Source: Nitrincola alkalilacustris
GTDB taxonomy: Bacteria; Pseudomonadota; Gammaproteobacteria; Pseudomonadales; Balneatricaceae
Assembly: GCF_008973755.1 (NCBI RefSeq)
Contig: NZ_WBOM01000001.1
Coordinates: forward strand, 372,001 to 436,000
Length of the DNA: 64,000 bases
Direction of reading: 5' to 3'
Part shown: positions 1 to 9,637 of the stretch, piece after piece
Layout: each line of letters opens with the position of its first letter
Numbering within the stretch: the first letter of the stretch is position 1
Notes under the pieces: generated by a model
The model's database searches: none
Told to the model about the DNA's origin: nothing
The model's input: the letters and a program-made list of their open reading frames with translations, nothing else
Position numbers and translations under genes: made by a program

Positions 1-1079
1 GAAGGCAGTCCGGAATCGGCAAGGACGCGCTGCACACGCTGGCTGATCAGCGGAATAGTCGACAGGGGTGCGTCGTGGGCCTTGCTCGAGTAGAGGCCGA
101 AGAAGCGCCATTCGCCGATGATCTTGCCCTGGTCATTGACCTTTTTCACACCCACATAGTCCAGGTGTGCATGCTGCTGCACAGTCGAGCGAGTGGTGGA
201 CTTGGTCAGAACCAGTATATCCGGCTGCTCGATCAGACGGCTCATATACTCATCCAGCCGGATTTCGCGCTGGCTCTCGGAGATCGGGTCGCGGAAGCAG
301 CCCAGACCACTACCTTCGAGATAGTTCAGGTGATAAGTGTGATCCGGTTTCAGTGACACATCATAATAGCGCGAGCCGATCAGCAGGAAGTTTTCCTGTC
401 CCAGCCAGCGCAGGAAACGCACGGTTTCTTCCAGATCCGACGTCTGATAGCCTGAGGCATGTGTTGTGCACCATTCGGCAGCTTCTTCCAGCCGCGCCAG
501 CATCGGTTTCCAGTCCTCGACCGCAGAGCGGACATCGTTAAGTACCGTGCGCAGGCTGTCTGCGACAGCGTCCAGTTGCTCCGGGCTGATCTGGCGATCT
601 ATTTCCAGCCGCAAGAGTGCTTCGGGTGTGCCTTTGGCACCGGATCCTGTGGCGTGAAGCGTCTTCAGGGTTCCTTTCTTGTCTCGCTCTATCAGAAAAA
701 CCGGGTAGGCCTGGCGATGAACGCGGATATTCTGTCTGGCCAGGTCGGCGAGCACGCTGGCGATGATGAAAGGCATATCCTCCATGATGATCTCTACCAG
801 CGTGTGCTCGATATGCCAGCCGCTCTTGGCGGGGTCAGGGTTGAACACGCGGATCAGTGTTTCGCCCTGCTGGCGCTTCTGCGCACACTCCCAGACTGAC
901 ATCAGGGCACAGTACTGATCGGTTGGACTCACTGGCTGATCATCATCGATCTCATTACTCTGAAAAAAAGCGTTTTGCAGCAGCTCAAGCTGTCTTGCGA
1001 CGGCTTCCGAGTGACATTCACTGATGAGTTGATGAAGAGGGGGAGTAGGCTGATTTTTTTGTACAGACTTTCTGTCCAT
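1..1079 (-). CDS. gdhB: NAD-specific glutamate dehydrogenase, N-terminal part (cut by window edge)
   Basis: An open frame reads from the ATG at 1077-1079 off the left edge with no stop, giving the first ~359 residues. Seen: an N-terminal region with the MPFIIASV-type motif (about residue 115), and near the edge the motif WRFFGLYSSKA followed by PLISQRV. Both are typical of the very large (about 1600 aa) NAD-dependent glutamate dehydrogenases of proteobacteria, which oxidise glutamate to 2-oxoglutarate and ammonia in the cytoplasm. The catalytic domain lies outside the window. No good Shine-Dalgarno precedes the ATG, so the start could be a few codons off. It is divergent from the AraC-type regulator at 1301. 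Confidence 0.85.
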   Translation of the reverse strand, partial: MDRKSVQKNQPTPPLHQLISECHSEAVARQLELLQNAFFQSNEIDDDQPVSPTDQYCALMSVWECAQKRQQGETLIRVFNPDPAKSGWHIEHTLVEIIMEDMPFIIASVLADLARQNIRVHRQAYPVFLIERDKKGTLKTLHATGSGAKGTPEALLRLEIDRQISPEQLDAVADSLRTVLNDVRSAVEDWKPMLARLEEAAEWCTTHASGYQTSDLEETVRFLRWLGQENFLLIGSRYYDVSLKPDHTYHLNYLEGSGLGCFRDPISESQREIRLDEYMSRLIEQPDILVLTKSTTRSTVQQHAHLDYVGVKKVNDQGKIIGEWRFFGLYSSKAHDAPLSTIPLISQRVQRVLADSGLP

Positions 1080-1300
1080 TTGAAGATCCGGTTTATTGTT
1101 ATTGCGGGAGAACGGTAGAATTATTATTAGTGATATTGATCTGACGTGACAGATGACGAATTTTGACAATGCGACGCCGACTTTAAACAGCATAGCATCC
1201 GTACTCACCAGTGACACGAATCTACTTCGATTATGTGCTCCTGAGGTCTATTATAAAGAGCAATACAGTCGCATAACTCCAACTACAAGGCGATCAGGCG

Positions 1301-2335
1301 TTGAGTGATCAACTGCAAATAACGGCACAGGTGCATCAGGCTCAAAGATATGGCTTTCTGCTGGTACCCGACTTTTCGCTGATCGGCTTTTCCAGCGCCG
1401 TAGAAGCCCTGCATATGGCGAACCGTCTGGTGGCACAGACTCTCTACGAGGTCGTGTTGATCGGCGCTGAGTCGAGTGCAGTGCAAAGCAGTTGTGGTGT
1501 AGAGATCAAAACCGAGTGCGGTTATGAAGATGTCGGGCAGCTGGATGCCTTGATTCTTTGTGGTCCGGCCAGTGCCCAGCGTGCTGAATTTGCCGATCTG
1601 ATTGCCAGACTCAAACGTCTGCAGCGCAATACCCGTCTGCTCGGTGGAATCGGTACCGGTACTTATCTGCTGGCCTGTGCCGGGTTGCTTGACGGCTATC
1701 GTGCCACGACCCATTGGCTGGATCTGCCGGACTTCAGGCAGGAGTTCCCATTGATTGAGGCCACAGGTACGCTGTTCGAGATAGACCGGGATCGTCTGAC
1801 CTGCAGTGGCGGTACCGCAGCGATGGATATGCTGCTGTTTCTGATCGGGCGTGAGCATGGCATTGAGCTGGCTTCCGCCATATCCGAGCAGTTTGTATGT
1901 GAGCGCATCCGTGCCAGTGATGATCCGCAGCGGGTGCCGCTCAAGGTACGTCTGGGGACTCAGCAGCCGAATCTGACCGAGGCGGTTATGCTGATGGAGG
2001 CGAACATTGAGGAGCCACTGAGTATTGATGATCTGGCGAGCCTTATCGGGGTGTCGCGTCGTCACCTGGAGAGGTTGTTCAAACAGCATCTTCAGGCGAT
2101 GCCATCGCAATACTATCTGGAGTTGAGGCTGGAGAAAGCGCGTCAGCAGTTACGCAGTTCCAGCCATCCGATTCTGCAGGTGGGTTTGATGTGTGGTTTC
2201 TCCAGTGCATCCTACTTCAGTACCAGCTATCGCAACCACTTCGGGATTACACCGCGTCAGGAAAGGCGGCAGGCACAGCTGGCAGAGGGTCTGCTGGATC
2301 TGCAGAGCAGCTTCGGACGCTCATCGCCGCAGTGA
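1301..2335 (+). CDS. GlxA-type AraC-family transcriptional regulator (DJ-1/GATase1-like domain + HTH)
   Basis: 344 aa protein starting at TTG 1301, the start that gives the usual family N-terminus (YGFLLVPDFSLIGFSSAVEA). Residues ~10-190 form the DJ-1/PfpI (GATase1-like) sensor domain. Residues ~220-325 form an AraC/XylS double helix-turn-helix: SIDDLASLIGVSRRHLERLF then GLMCGFSSASYFSTSYRNHF, the expected conserved helices. Family members (ArgR, GbdR, CdhR of Pseudomonas) activate catabolism of arginine, glycine betaine or carnitine. The ligand cannot be read from sequence. Head-to-head placement with the glutamate dehydrogenase suggests it may control that gene, as ArgR does for gdhB in Pseudomonas aeruginosa; this is inference. 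Confidence 0.85.
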   Translation: MSDQLQITAQVHQAQRYGFLLVPDFSLIGFSSAVEALHMANRLVAQTLYEVVLIGAESSAVQSSCGVEIKTECGYEDVGQLDALILCGPASAQRAEFADLIARLKRLQRNTRLLGGIGTGTYLLACAGLLDGYRATTHWLDLPDFRQEFPLIEATGTLFEIDRDRLTCSGGTAAMDMLLFLIGREHGIELASAISEQFVCERIRASDDPQRVPLKVRLGTQQPNLTEAVMLMEANIEEPLSIDDLASLIGVSRRHLERLFKQHLQAMPSQYYLELRLEKARQQLRSSSHPILQVGLMCGFSSASYFSTSYRNHFGITPRQERRQAQLAEGLLDLQSSFGRSSPQ

Positions 2336-2353
2336 TGAGCTGTCAGGAGTTGA

Positions 2354-3574
2354 TCAGCGCACCGTTGCTTTCGCCGGCAGCAGGCCATCGGCACGGAACA
2401 TCGCCTTGATGCCGCGCAGTGCCTGACGAATTCGGTCCTGATTTTCGATCAGTGCAAAGCGCACATGATCATCGCCGTAATCGCCGAAGCCTATGCCGGG
2501 CGATACAGATACCTTGGCATCCGCCAGCAGCTTCTTGGCAAACTCCAGCGAGCCCAGATGGGCATATTGCTCAGGGATTTTTGCCCAGACATACATGGAT
2601 GCCTTGGGATTTTCGACCATCCAGCCCAGCTCATGCATCCCTTTCACCAGTACATCGCGGCGCTTCTGATAGTTGCCGACAATCTCGTTGACGCACTGCT
2701 GATCCCCCTCCAGTGCTGCTATCGCAGCCACCTGCAGCGGTGTGAAGGTACCATAGTCGTGATAGCTCTTGATCCGCGCCAGCGCATTTACCAGCTCGGG
2801 GTTGCCGACCATGAAACCGATACGCCAGCCCGCCATGTTGTAGCTTTTGGACAGAGTGAAAAACTCCACTGCGACATCCTTCGCGCCCGGTACCTGCATG
2901 ATCGACGGAGCTTTCCAGCCATCGTAGACAATATCGGCATAGGCCAGATCGTGCACCACCAGAATGTCGTGCTCTTTTGCCAGTGCAATGACGCGCTCGA
3001 AAAAGTCCAACTCGACACACTGCGCGGTTGGGTTGGAGGGAAAGCCCAGAATCATCATCTTCGGTTTCGGGATGCTCTCCTTGATCGCGCGCTCCAACTC
3101 AGCAAAAAAATCCATGCCCGGAATCAGTGGCACTGAGCGCACCTGCGCACCGGCAATCACGGCACCATAAATATGGATCGGATAGCTGGGGTTTGGTACC
3201 AGCACACCATCACCACGATCCAGCGTGGCCAGCATCAGGTGTGCGAGTCCCTCTTTGGAACCGATGGTGACAATCGCCTCGGACTCGGGATCAATCGACA
3301 CATCGTAACGCTCCTTATACCAGTGGCTGATCGCGCGCCGCAGGCGGGGTATGCCACGTGAAGTGGAGTAGCCGTGTGTATCGGGGCGTTGGGCAACTGT
3401 GCAGAGCTTCTCGACGATATGCGGCGGCGTGGCACCATCGGGATTACCCATGCTGAGATCGATAATATCTTCACCGCGACGTCGCGCGGCCATCTTCAGT
3501 TCAGCAGTGATATTGAAAACATAGGGGGGCAAGCGCTCAATGCGCTCAAAACGACGCTTGAATTCGTGACTCAT
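2354..3574 (-). CDS. alaC: Alanine (glutamate-pyruvate) aminotransferase AlaC
   Basis: 406 aa class I/II PLP aminotransferase. The Schiff-base lysine is K243 in [14 protein letters not shown]; other family marks are [11 protein letters not shown] near residue 40 and PSNPTAQ near 180. The N-terminus ([17 protein letters not shown]) matches the AlaC/AlaT-like group that interconverts pyruvate/glutamate with alanine/2-oxoglutarate in the cytoplasm; E. coli AlaC is 412 aa. It converges with the upstream AraC-type regulator, with 18 bp between the stops. A related annotation would be LL-diaminopimelate/aspartate-type aminotransferase, but the N-terminal signature favours AlaC. Confidence 0.87.
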   Translation of the reverse strand: MSHEFKRRFERIERLPPYVFNITAELKMAARRRGEDIIDLSMGNPDGATPPHIVEKLCTVAQRPDTHGYSTSRGIPRLRRAISHWYKERYDVSIDPESEAIVTIGSKEGLAHLMLATLDRGDGVLVPNPSYPIHIYGAVIAGAQVRSVPLIPGMDFFAELERAIKESIPKPKMMILGFPSNPTAQCVELDFFERVIALAKEHDILVVHDLAYADIVYDGWKAPSIMQVPGAKDVAVEFFTLSKSYNMAGWRIGFMVGNPELVNALARIKSYHDYGTFTPLQVAAIAALEGDQQCVNEIVGNYQKRRDVLVKGMHELGWMVENPKASMYVWAKIPEQYAHLGSLEFAKKLLADAKVSVSPGIGFGDYGDDHVRFALIENQDRIRQALRGIKAMFRADGLLPAKATVR

Positions 3575-3582
3575 GATGATCT

Positions 3583-3644
3583 CTTAACGTAAGCGCCCGG
3601 AACCGTCCGAGCGACGCCGGCTGCCCGTGCAGCCTGACGTTAAG
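3583..3644. repeat. Inverted repeat upstream of alaC
   Basis: CTTAACGT at 3583-3590 is repeated in inverted orientation as ACGTTAAG at 3637-3644, only ~10 bp upstream of the alaC start. The 46 bp between the arms are GC-rich. It could be an operator pair or a leader stem-loop; nothing further supports either reading. Confidence 0.35.
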
Positions 3645-3700
3645 ATATGCTCACGCAGCTTGTTTGTCGAGAGGTTGTTCGAAAAACAGTGGCTGTGAGA

Positions 3701-5032
3701 TCAGGCCACCTGGTCAAGCTCGTCAATAAAGGTGCGAACCAGTTGCACGAAGGCGGCGGGGTCCTCCAATGGCAGCATATGTCCGACATCAGGGATCACT
3801 CTGGCATGCACCCCGTGAATTGCATCGCTCGCGGCGTCGAATACAGCCCTGAACAGAGGGCGTGTCTTCTCGCCACGTAACAGTGCAACCGGTATGCGCA
3901 GCTGGTTCAGTTGCTCGGTTGTGATGGCTGGCGGTTCCGTCTGTGTCATCTGCAGTGCAAGACTGTGCGCGTTTTCAAGCTGATGTACCCGCAATGACTC
4001 ATCCTGCTCCTCAAAGTAACCCTCACGTCCACCAGAAGCGTCCATCATCAGGCGCGCTGCCTTCTCCAGATGATTCTGCGCCACGATTGGGAATATCGGA
4101 CCAAACATCTCTTCGGCGTCACTCATGAAGCACTGCATCTGATCCTCATTCAGATAGGCCGGACAGCCAGGTTCATAGAGGAACAGACTGCGGACCAGGT
4201 GCGGCGCCTGAATTGCCAGTGCGAGTGCGACATCGGCACCATAGGACCAGGCGACCAGATGCACAGGGCCCTGATCCGCCGTTTCGATCAGACTGCGCAG
4301 ATCCTGCATGTGTGTCGTGATACCAAACGGATAGTCATCATTCACAACCGCCGCGCGCTTGCCGAAATAGCGCTGAGTGAAGGAGATCGCTTTGTAGCCA
4401 TCTGCCAGGAAAGCACTGTGCTTCTCCCAGATGCGATGGTCGGCCAGTGCGCCATGCACCAGAAGAACAGGCGCGCCATCGCCCTGAATGAAATACTCCA
4501 TGTCACGCTCATTGATACGTGCGCTGCATTTCTGAATGCCAGGAGCGCTCAGTTCCAGGTGCAGCAGTGGGAAGGGATTACCCATCATATCCAGCGGTGA
4601 ACGACCAATGATGCGAAAGCCCATCTTCAGATAAAACTCGAGCGCTTGCGGATTCTGTTCATTCACATCAAGAATGGTTGCACCCATCTCTGAGATGGCA
4701 TGCTGCAGCAGGCGACGCCCTATCCCCTTGCCGCGGCTCTCGGGTGAGATGAAAAGCATCTCTATGCGATTGCCGGAGACACCGACAAAACCGAGGATGT
4801 GGCCATCTGCATCCCGATAGGCGCGCAGCACCACTGAGGCCAGATAATCATTGAGAACGCGCGGTCTCAGGCTACTGATATCCTCTTCGCTGAGAAAATG
4901 ATGGGTAGCCCGCACTGACTCTTCCCACACGGCAGTGAGCAGTTCGTATTCATCTTCGGTGACGCTGCAGATAGTACCTGTATCAGTCAGCTGGCCTGAG
5001 GGGGCTTTGGCTGACGGTGTGGAGCTTTTCAT
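3701..5032 (-). CDS. YjaB-like GNAT acetyltransferase fused to an alpha/beta hydrolase
   Basis: 443 aa two-domain protein. Residues ~20-162 are a GNAT domain closest in character to E. coli YjaB: RATHHFLS near 41, acetyl-CoA loop SRGKGIGRRLL at 99-109, then VNEQNPQALEFYLKMGF and NPFPLLHLEL. Residues ~175-440 are an alpha/beta hydrolase: oxyanion motif VHGALADHRIW at 192, nucleophile elbow AWSYGAD with Ser263 (the first Gly of GxSxG is Ala), likely acid Glu388 (LLRGEKT), and His418 (DVGHMLP). Both domains keep their key residues, so it may be bifunctional. Substrates are unknown. There is no signal peptide. The reading frame is continuous, so it is a true fusion, not two adjacent genes. Confidence 0.8.
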   Translation of the reverse strand: MKSSTPSAKAPSGQLTDTGTICSVTEDEYELLTAVWEESVRATHHFLSEEDISSLRPRVLNDYLASVVLRAYRDADGHILGFVGVSGNRIEMLFISPESRGKGIGRRLLQHAISEMGATILDVNEQNPQALEFYLKMGFRIIGRSPLDMMGNPFPLLHLELSAPGIQKCSARINERDMEYFIQGDGAPVLLVHGALADHRIWEKHSAFLADGYKAISFTQRYFGKRAAVVNDDYPFGITTHMQDLRSLIETADQGPVHLVAWSYGADVALALAIQAPHLVRSLFLYEPGCPAYLNEDQMQCFMSDAEEMFGPIFPIVAQNHLEKAARLMMDASGGREGYFEEQDESLRVHQLENAHSLALQMTQTEPPAITTEQLNQLRIPVALLRGEKTRPLFRAVFDAASDAIHGVHARVIPDVGHMLPLEDPAAFVQLVRTFIDELDQVA

Positions 5033-5700
5033 ATCGCATACTGCCTGATGGCCATGACCCCGGCCTCATGAGGCGGCTCTTGAGGCGGAGATCGCTGATA
5101 AGGAGAGTATAGTATACAGACATTGAGGGTGGGGAATCATCCGTTGGAGCTGTTCTCTTTCGTTTGTGGCAAGGTTGGCCATCCCTGGCCGGTCGAATAA
5201 CAGTCCCTGTCCGGGATGCTGCTGTGTCAGCAGGTCAGAAGTGCCACTCCAGTTGCAGAGTCGGTGCGCTGGTGTTGACGCCGGGCTTGCCATGGTTGCC
5301 GAATTTGTTACGCCTGTATTCATAACCGACTCCAGTTCACAGGGGGGGCTTGTTGATAAAAAATGAAGGTTTTGCGACAGATAATGCTAATTATTGAATA
5401 CAAAAAAATTATAAATTGTTTGAAAATACAAAAAATTGTCATCACAATGTAATGTGTTTGAATTTACAGTAATGTACTGAATTTTAAAAATATATATCAA
5501 TAATAGCTTGCCTTTTATGACATTTTTTTAAGAAATTTCAGGCGAATCATAATGCATGAAATGCTTTTTTTGACTTAATACTCAGGTTTGATTTTTATAT
5601 ATTGTGTACATAAACTTTGTTTCCGTAGACAATGTCTGCTTACCAGGCTCCTTACAGGAGCTAGCCTCATACTAAGAATAAAAATCAGTGGAGCTGTTCT
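5033..5700. other. Long intergenic region with AT-rich core
   Basis: 668 bp with no convincing gene. The part at about 5360-5640 is strikingly AT-rich against a GC-moderate chromosome, with A/T runs and a near direct repeat (AATACAAAAAAATT, then AATACAAAAAATT). It lies immediately upstream of the chemoreceptor and could hold its promoter and nucleoid-protein binding sites. A 30-codon frame starting near 5363 shows no gene-like character. Confidence 0.5.
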
Positions 5701-7338
5701 ATGAATCGTCTGTCCATTCGGGCCAAGTTTCTTGTGCTGGTTGTATCCATCTCCGCCATATTCATCGCCTCTCTGTTCGTTATAAAAGGCACGAACACGC
5801 GTATTGCCGACAATTTTGATCGTTTCTATCAGGACAACTTTTCCGTCTCCCTGCAGGTGGAGCGGTTGAAGGAGGCGCAGGTGGATATCATGGTTGATGT
5901 GCGTGGGCTGCAGATTGCGTACCTGCTGAATCTGGATAATCAGATACCCGGTTACCTCAGTAATATGCAACGGAACTATGAGGAAACGCCGTCTATGCTG
6001 GAGAATCTGAGCAGTGGTTTCAGGGATGATCCTGCTATATATGATCGACTGGTTCATTTGGTTAACGAATATCAGAGTCGCACTCGGGCATTTGTGCAGG
6101 CAATGAATGATGCACCCGACAATCGTGCACCTTTCCCGATTTTCTCAGCTTTCAGTGAGTCCTATAGCCAGCTCAGTGATTATTTTGACTTACTGAAAAC
6201 CAGTACGGACCAGGCTGCGATTCAATCTCAGCGCGAAGCGGAAAGTGCGATCAACATGGCCAACCGCGTGTTCTACCTCTCACTGCTTATTGCCATTCTG
6301 GCGGCGCTGGTGCTGAGTTTCTTTATTTCACGCGACATCATCAATGGCATTGCGCGTGTACGTGAGTTGGCCGCTCAGTTGGCCAAGGGAAATCTGATGG
6401 TGCGTGCCGATGTGACAGGCAGTGATGAGGTGGCCGTGCTCGGGCGTTCGCTGAACGACACCATGGAGCACCTGGGTAAGATTATTCGCGATATTGCCCG
6501 TTCGGCAGATATCGTCGGTCATAACAGTGAGCGGGTGCTTAAAGCTAACAGTGCCGTACAGAGAATGTCGACCGAGATCACCGACAACACGCATCAGGTG
6601 GTTACTGCCATTGAGGAGATGTCGGCCACCAGTAAGAACATTGCGGAAAATACTACTGAAACGGCCAGGGCGTCCGGTGAAATGGAGCGCATGGTGAACC
6701 AAGGCATGCAGGCATCTGCTTCCACCATGGCTACGGTGCAGCAGATGGTGGAAAGCCTGCAGAAAACCTCGGGTGTGGTCGGTAAGCTCCAGGAGGAGCT
6801 GGCCAGTATCGAGAAGATTCTGGATGTGATCCGGGGTATCTCCGAGCAGACCAATCTGCTGGCGCTGAATGCCGCCATTGAAGCAGCGCGGGCAGGTGAG
6901 CAGGGAAGAGGCTTTGCCGTGGTTGCTGATGAAGTACGCACCCTTGCTCAGCGCTCACAGGGATCGGTGGATGAGATCGAGTCGCTCCTGACCCATCTGC
7001 GCAGTATCGGCCAGAATGCGGTGGCCCGCATGAGTGATTCTTCTGATATGGCCGGTACGACCAGTGAACAGATAGAGGAAAACAACGCCATGCTGGCAGC
7101 TATACTGGATGCAGTGGAGCAGGTTAACGGACAGGCGCAGCAGATCGCTACAGCAGCCGAGGAGCAGAGTGCAGTGGCGGTGGATATCAGCCAGAACATG
7201 CATGCTGTACAGGCGCTGACCCAGCAGTCGGCTGAAACCGCGATCCAGACCAGTGAGTTCAGTGAAGAGATGCACCAGGTCAGCCGTCAGGTATTGGCAC
7301 AGCTGTCCTTTTTCAAGGTGAGTACACGTGCAGAGTGA
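5701..7338 (+). CDS. Methyl-accepting chemotaxis protein (chemoreceptor)
   Basis: 545 aa transmembrane chemoreceptor. TM1 is about residues 8-27; a periplasmic four-helix-bundle type sensor region runs to ~190; TM2 is about 192-212 ([20 protein letters not shown]), followed by a HAMP domain to ~265. The cytoplasmic signalling hairpin tip begins at E382 ([20 protein letters not shown], then [18 protein letters not shown]). It senses an unknown small ligand and controls CheA at the cell pole. It has no C-terminal NWETF-type pentapeptide for CheR docking. GGAG at 5692-5695 is well placed for ATG 5701. It stands alone; no che genes are nearby. Confidence 0.92.
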   Translation: MNRLSIRAKFLVLVVSISAIFIASLFVIKGTNTRIADNFDRFYQDNFSVSLQVERLKEAQVDIMVDVRGLQIAYLLNLDNQIPGYLSNMQRNYEETPSMLENLSSGFRDDPAIYDRLVHLVNEYQSRTRAFVQAMNDAPDNRAPFPIFSAFSESYSQLSDYFDLLKTSTDQAAIQSQREAESAINMANRVFYLSLLIAILAALVLSFFISRDIINGIARVRELAAQLAKGNLMVRADVTGSDEVAVLGRSLNDTMEHLGKIIRDIARSADIVGHNSERVLKANSAVQRMSTEITDNTHQVVTAIEEMSATSKNIAENTTETARASGEMERMVNQGMQASASTMATVQQMVESLQKTSGVVGKLQEELASIEKILDVIRGISEQTNLLALNAAIEAARAGEQGRGFAVVADEVRTLAQRSQGSVDEIESLLTHLRSIGQNAVARMSDSSDMAGTTSEQIEENNAMLAAILDAVEQVNGQAQQIATAAEEQSAVAVDISQNMHAVQALTQQSAETAIQTSEFSEEMHQVSRQVLAQLSFFKVSTRAE

Positions 7339-7367
7339 GGTTGCCTCTGAGCTGATGCACTCTGGGA

Positions 7368-8318
7368 TTATCTGTTGGCCGCTGCGTCTGCTATTGCTTT
7401 AAACCTGGCGACATGGCGCTTGATACGATCGGCATCGCACAGGGTGCATAACCAGGACTTACCTTTGCCGGTCAGCATCACCATGGATTTGTCACCGCAG
7501 CCTTTGCAGGCTGTCCATTCCACCCGTTCACCTAAAGGCTCGAACAGATCGCAGAGGGTATGTGGCATGCTGCCTGCCAGAGTAGCTACCTCCTCCATCT
7601 TGAACTGGTTGGACAGTATCAGATGCTTCAGTTTATGCAGCTGGAGGATTGGTTTCAGCGATTCATTGTTCACGGTGGTGGTTGTCAACGATAGTCGTTC
7701 AAGATTGTGTAGACCTTCGAGTGGCTTCAGCGTTTTGATCTTGATCGACTTGATGCTGTTGCTGTCTCCGGCGATCGAGAGGGCTTTAAGTTGTGTCATC
7801 CCTTCCAGAAAACCGAGATCAGAGGAAGCGCGGATATTCTCTATCTCCAGATTTTCCAGCAGTGGCAGATCACGTAATGCCTCAAGCGGCTCTGCAGACG
7901 GTGATGCACCCAGATGCAGATGGCGAAGCTGTTGGAGCTGGCTGATAGGCTGCAGGGATTTTATCCCGCTCCACTTGATATACAGGCTTTCCAGCCCCGG
8001 CATTCTGCAGGCGGCCTCAAACAGGTGTTGAGGTACACGCGAGTGAAACCAGAGTATTTTCACCTGTGTCAGTGTTGGCAGGTACTCGCACCATGATTCA
8101 ACTAACCGCTTCTGAGCGGTTGCTGACAGCTCTGTCTGGGTACAGACAAGAGATAATCTGTCGCCACCCTTATACTCTTCGGGATTTTGAATCGAGGCTG
8201 GAGGAAAGTCGCGAGCAGGACGATGAAACCAGTAGCTATCCCAGGGTTCTACTACCTCACTGCGCTGTGCCTGCGCATCCTTCAGATTTTGCATGATCTC
8301 TTCAATCGATGGTTCCAT
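7368..8318 (-). CDS. Leucine-rich-repeat protein with C-terminal zinc ribbon
   Basis: 316 aa cytoplasmic-type protein without signal peptide. Residues ~95-240 hold successive leucine-rich repeats (for example LESLYIKWSGIKSLQPISQL, LRHLHLGA, LENLEIENI, LKALSIAG, LERLSLTT, LKHLILSNQ). The C-terminus has two CxxC pairs, C271/C274 and C291/C294, spaced like a zinc ribbon, within WTACKGCGDKS and WLCTLCDADR. LRR domains bind proteins; the ribbon suggests metal-stabilised binding of protein or nucleic acid. No function is assigned. It converges with the chemoreceptor (29 bp apart) but is not obviously related to it. Confidence 0.72.
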   Translation of the reverse strand: MEPSIEEIMQNLKDAQAQRSEVVEPWDSYWFHRPARDFPPASIQNPEEYKGGDRLSLVCTQTELSATAQKRLVESWCEYLPTLTQVKILWFHSRVPQHLFEAACRMPGLESLYIKWSGIKSLQPISQLQQLRHLHLGASPSAEPLEALRDLPLLENLEIENIRASSDLGFLEGMTQLKALSIAGDSNSIKSIKIKTLKPLEGLHNLERLSLTTTTVNNESLKPILQLHKLKHLILSNQFKMEEVATLAGSMPHTLCDLFEPLGERVEWTACKGCGDKSMVMLTGKGKSWLCTLCDADRIKRHVARFKAIADAAANR

Positions 8319-8600
8319 GGTAACTTTCTGCTTCCCGGGGCTTTTTCAATCGTGCTCTGTGCAGCCATTTTGGCTGGCACGGACGGTGTTATGTCAGCTT
8401 AGCCCTCCAGTGTACTAGAAGTAAGCTGCGGAGGCGGGACTCTTTTGCGTGGAGTTTGGGTATGGGATTTGAAAAAACGCGAATGCCAGGTGTTCCAATA
8501 GATAGTCAGTTGATTTAAAGAAAGCGATGTTTGATCATCGTTGACTGCATTGATGCTGGAGCTCAGTGAAACCTCATTCATACCGCTATCGGAGACTGTA

Positions 8601-9491
8601 ATGCCGTCAACCGTTATACCCCTCCCGGATTTTGCGATACTGGAGAGTAATTCTCAGGGGCGTGAGTTTTTGTGCATTCGCCATCCGTCAGTGAGTGCTC
8701 GTATCTCTCTGACGGGCGCTCACCTTGTCAGTTGCCAGCCAACTGGTCAGGCAGATCTGCTCTGGTTCAGTCCTGAAGATGAGGAGTTACCGGACACTGC
8801 TCTGCGTGGTGGCATACCCATCTGCTGGCCCTGGTTTGGTAATGACCGACCTGATGCGCCAGCGCATGGTATTGCCCGCACGGCCCGCTGGGAGCTGAGA
8901 AGTGTTGAGCAGCGCTCTGACCATGTCCGGATCATTATGGTGTTGCCAGAAGAAATTATCGCTAGAGTACTGCCGGATGAGTCATGGGCTGTGCAGGTGA
9001 CTTTTGAGTTGTGCCAGGAGCTTAAGGTATCCCTGACCAGTTGCAATACCGGGACCATCGCTCAGCCCTTGAGCCAGGCGCTGCACACCTATCTGCCGGT
9101 TCTGGATATAGACAGGGTTGAGCTATCGGGCCTGATGGGTGTGCGTTTTTTTGACAAGCTGACCGGTGAGGATCAATCGGGTAAGGATGAAGCCCTGAAG
9201 GCTGATGGTGAACTGGATCGTATCTATCATGGTTACACTGGTCCGGTAACGCTTTACTGCCCAGGAATGCCTGATCGGATCATCACACGTGAAGGCTCAT
9301 CATCTCTGGTGGTATGGAATCCTGGCCACGAAAAGTCAAAGACCCTCAGTCAGTTTCCTGCAGATGGTTACCGCCGCATGATCTGTGTGGAAGCAGCGAA
9401 TGCCGGACAGGATAAACGGCTATTGGCGCCGGGGGAGGTGCATACTTTGGCAACAAGGCTCAGGCGTGAGAAAGCGCTTCACGATGTCTGA
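8601..9491 (+). CDS. D-hexose-6-phosphate mutarotase (YeaD type)
   Basis: 296 aa aldose-1-epimerase-fold protein. ATG 8601 is chosen because GGAG at 8591-8594 sits 6 nt upstream; an in-frame ATG at 8541 would add 20 residues with no ribosome site. Family marks are LRGGIPICWPWFG near residue 72 and PAHGIARTARWEL near 92 with a conserved His, LHTYL near 160, and a late Glu in CVEAANA. It interconverts alpha and beta anomers of glucose-6-phosphate-type sugars in the cytoplasm. There is no sugar operon nearby; it probably stands alone. Confidence 0.85.
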   Translation: MPSTVIPLPDFAILESNSQGREFLCIRHPSVSARISLTGAHLVSCQPTGQADLLWFSPEDEELPDTALRGGIPICWPWFGNDRPDAPAHGIARTARWELRSVEQRSDHVRIIMVLPEEIIARVLPDESWAVQVTFELCQELKVSLTSCNTGTIAQPLSQALHTYLPVLDIDRVELSGLMGVRFFDKLTGEDQSGKDEALKADGELDRIYHGYTGPVTLYCPGMPDRIITREGSSSLVVWNPGHEKSKTLSQFPADGYRRMICVEAANAGQDKRLLAPGEVHTLATRLRREKALHDV

Positions 9492-9637
9492 TCAGGATTC
9501 CACATGAATTTTTCTCAATAAGAATCCCCTTATGTATCTTGGTGGATTCTTCCGGCTGCAGTATTATCTGTGTTCTGCTAAAGGGAGATTCAATCAGGAC
9601 TCTCACGGTTATGGATAATCAATCAAGGATGACACGC

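Noticed and set aside
5066-5366. Short frames on both strands upstream of the chemoreceptor
   Set aside because: They overlap each other, lack ribosome sites and show no conserved motif.
5600-5640. Possible flagellar (sigma-28) promoter TAAACTTT before the chemoreceptor
   Set aside because: The required GCCGATAA element is absent at the right spacing.
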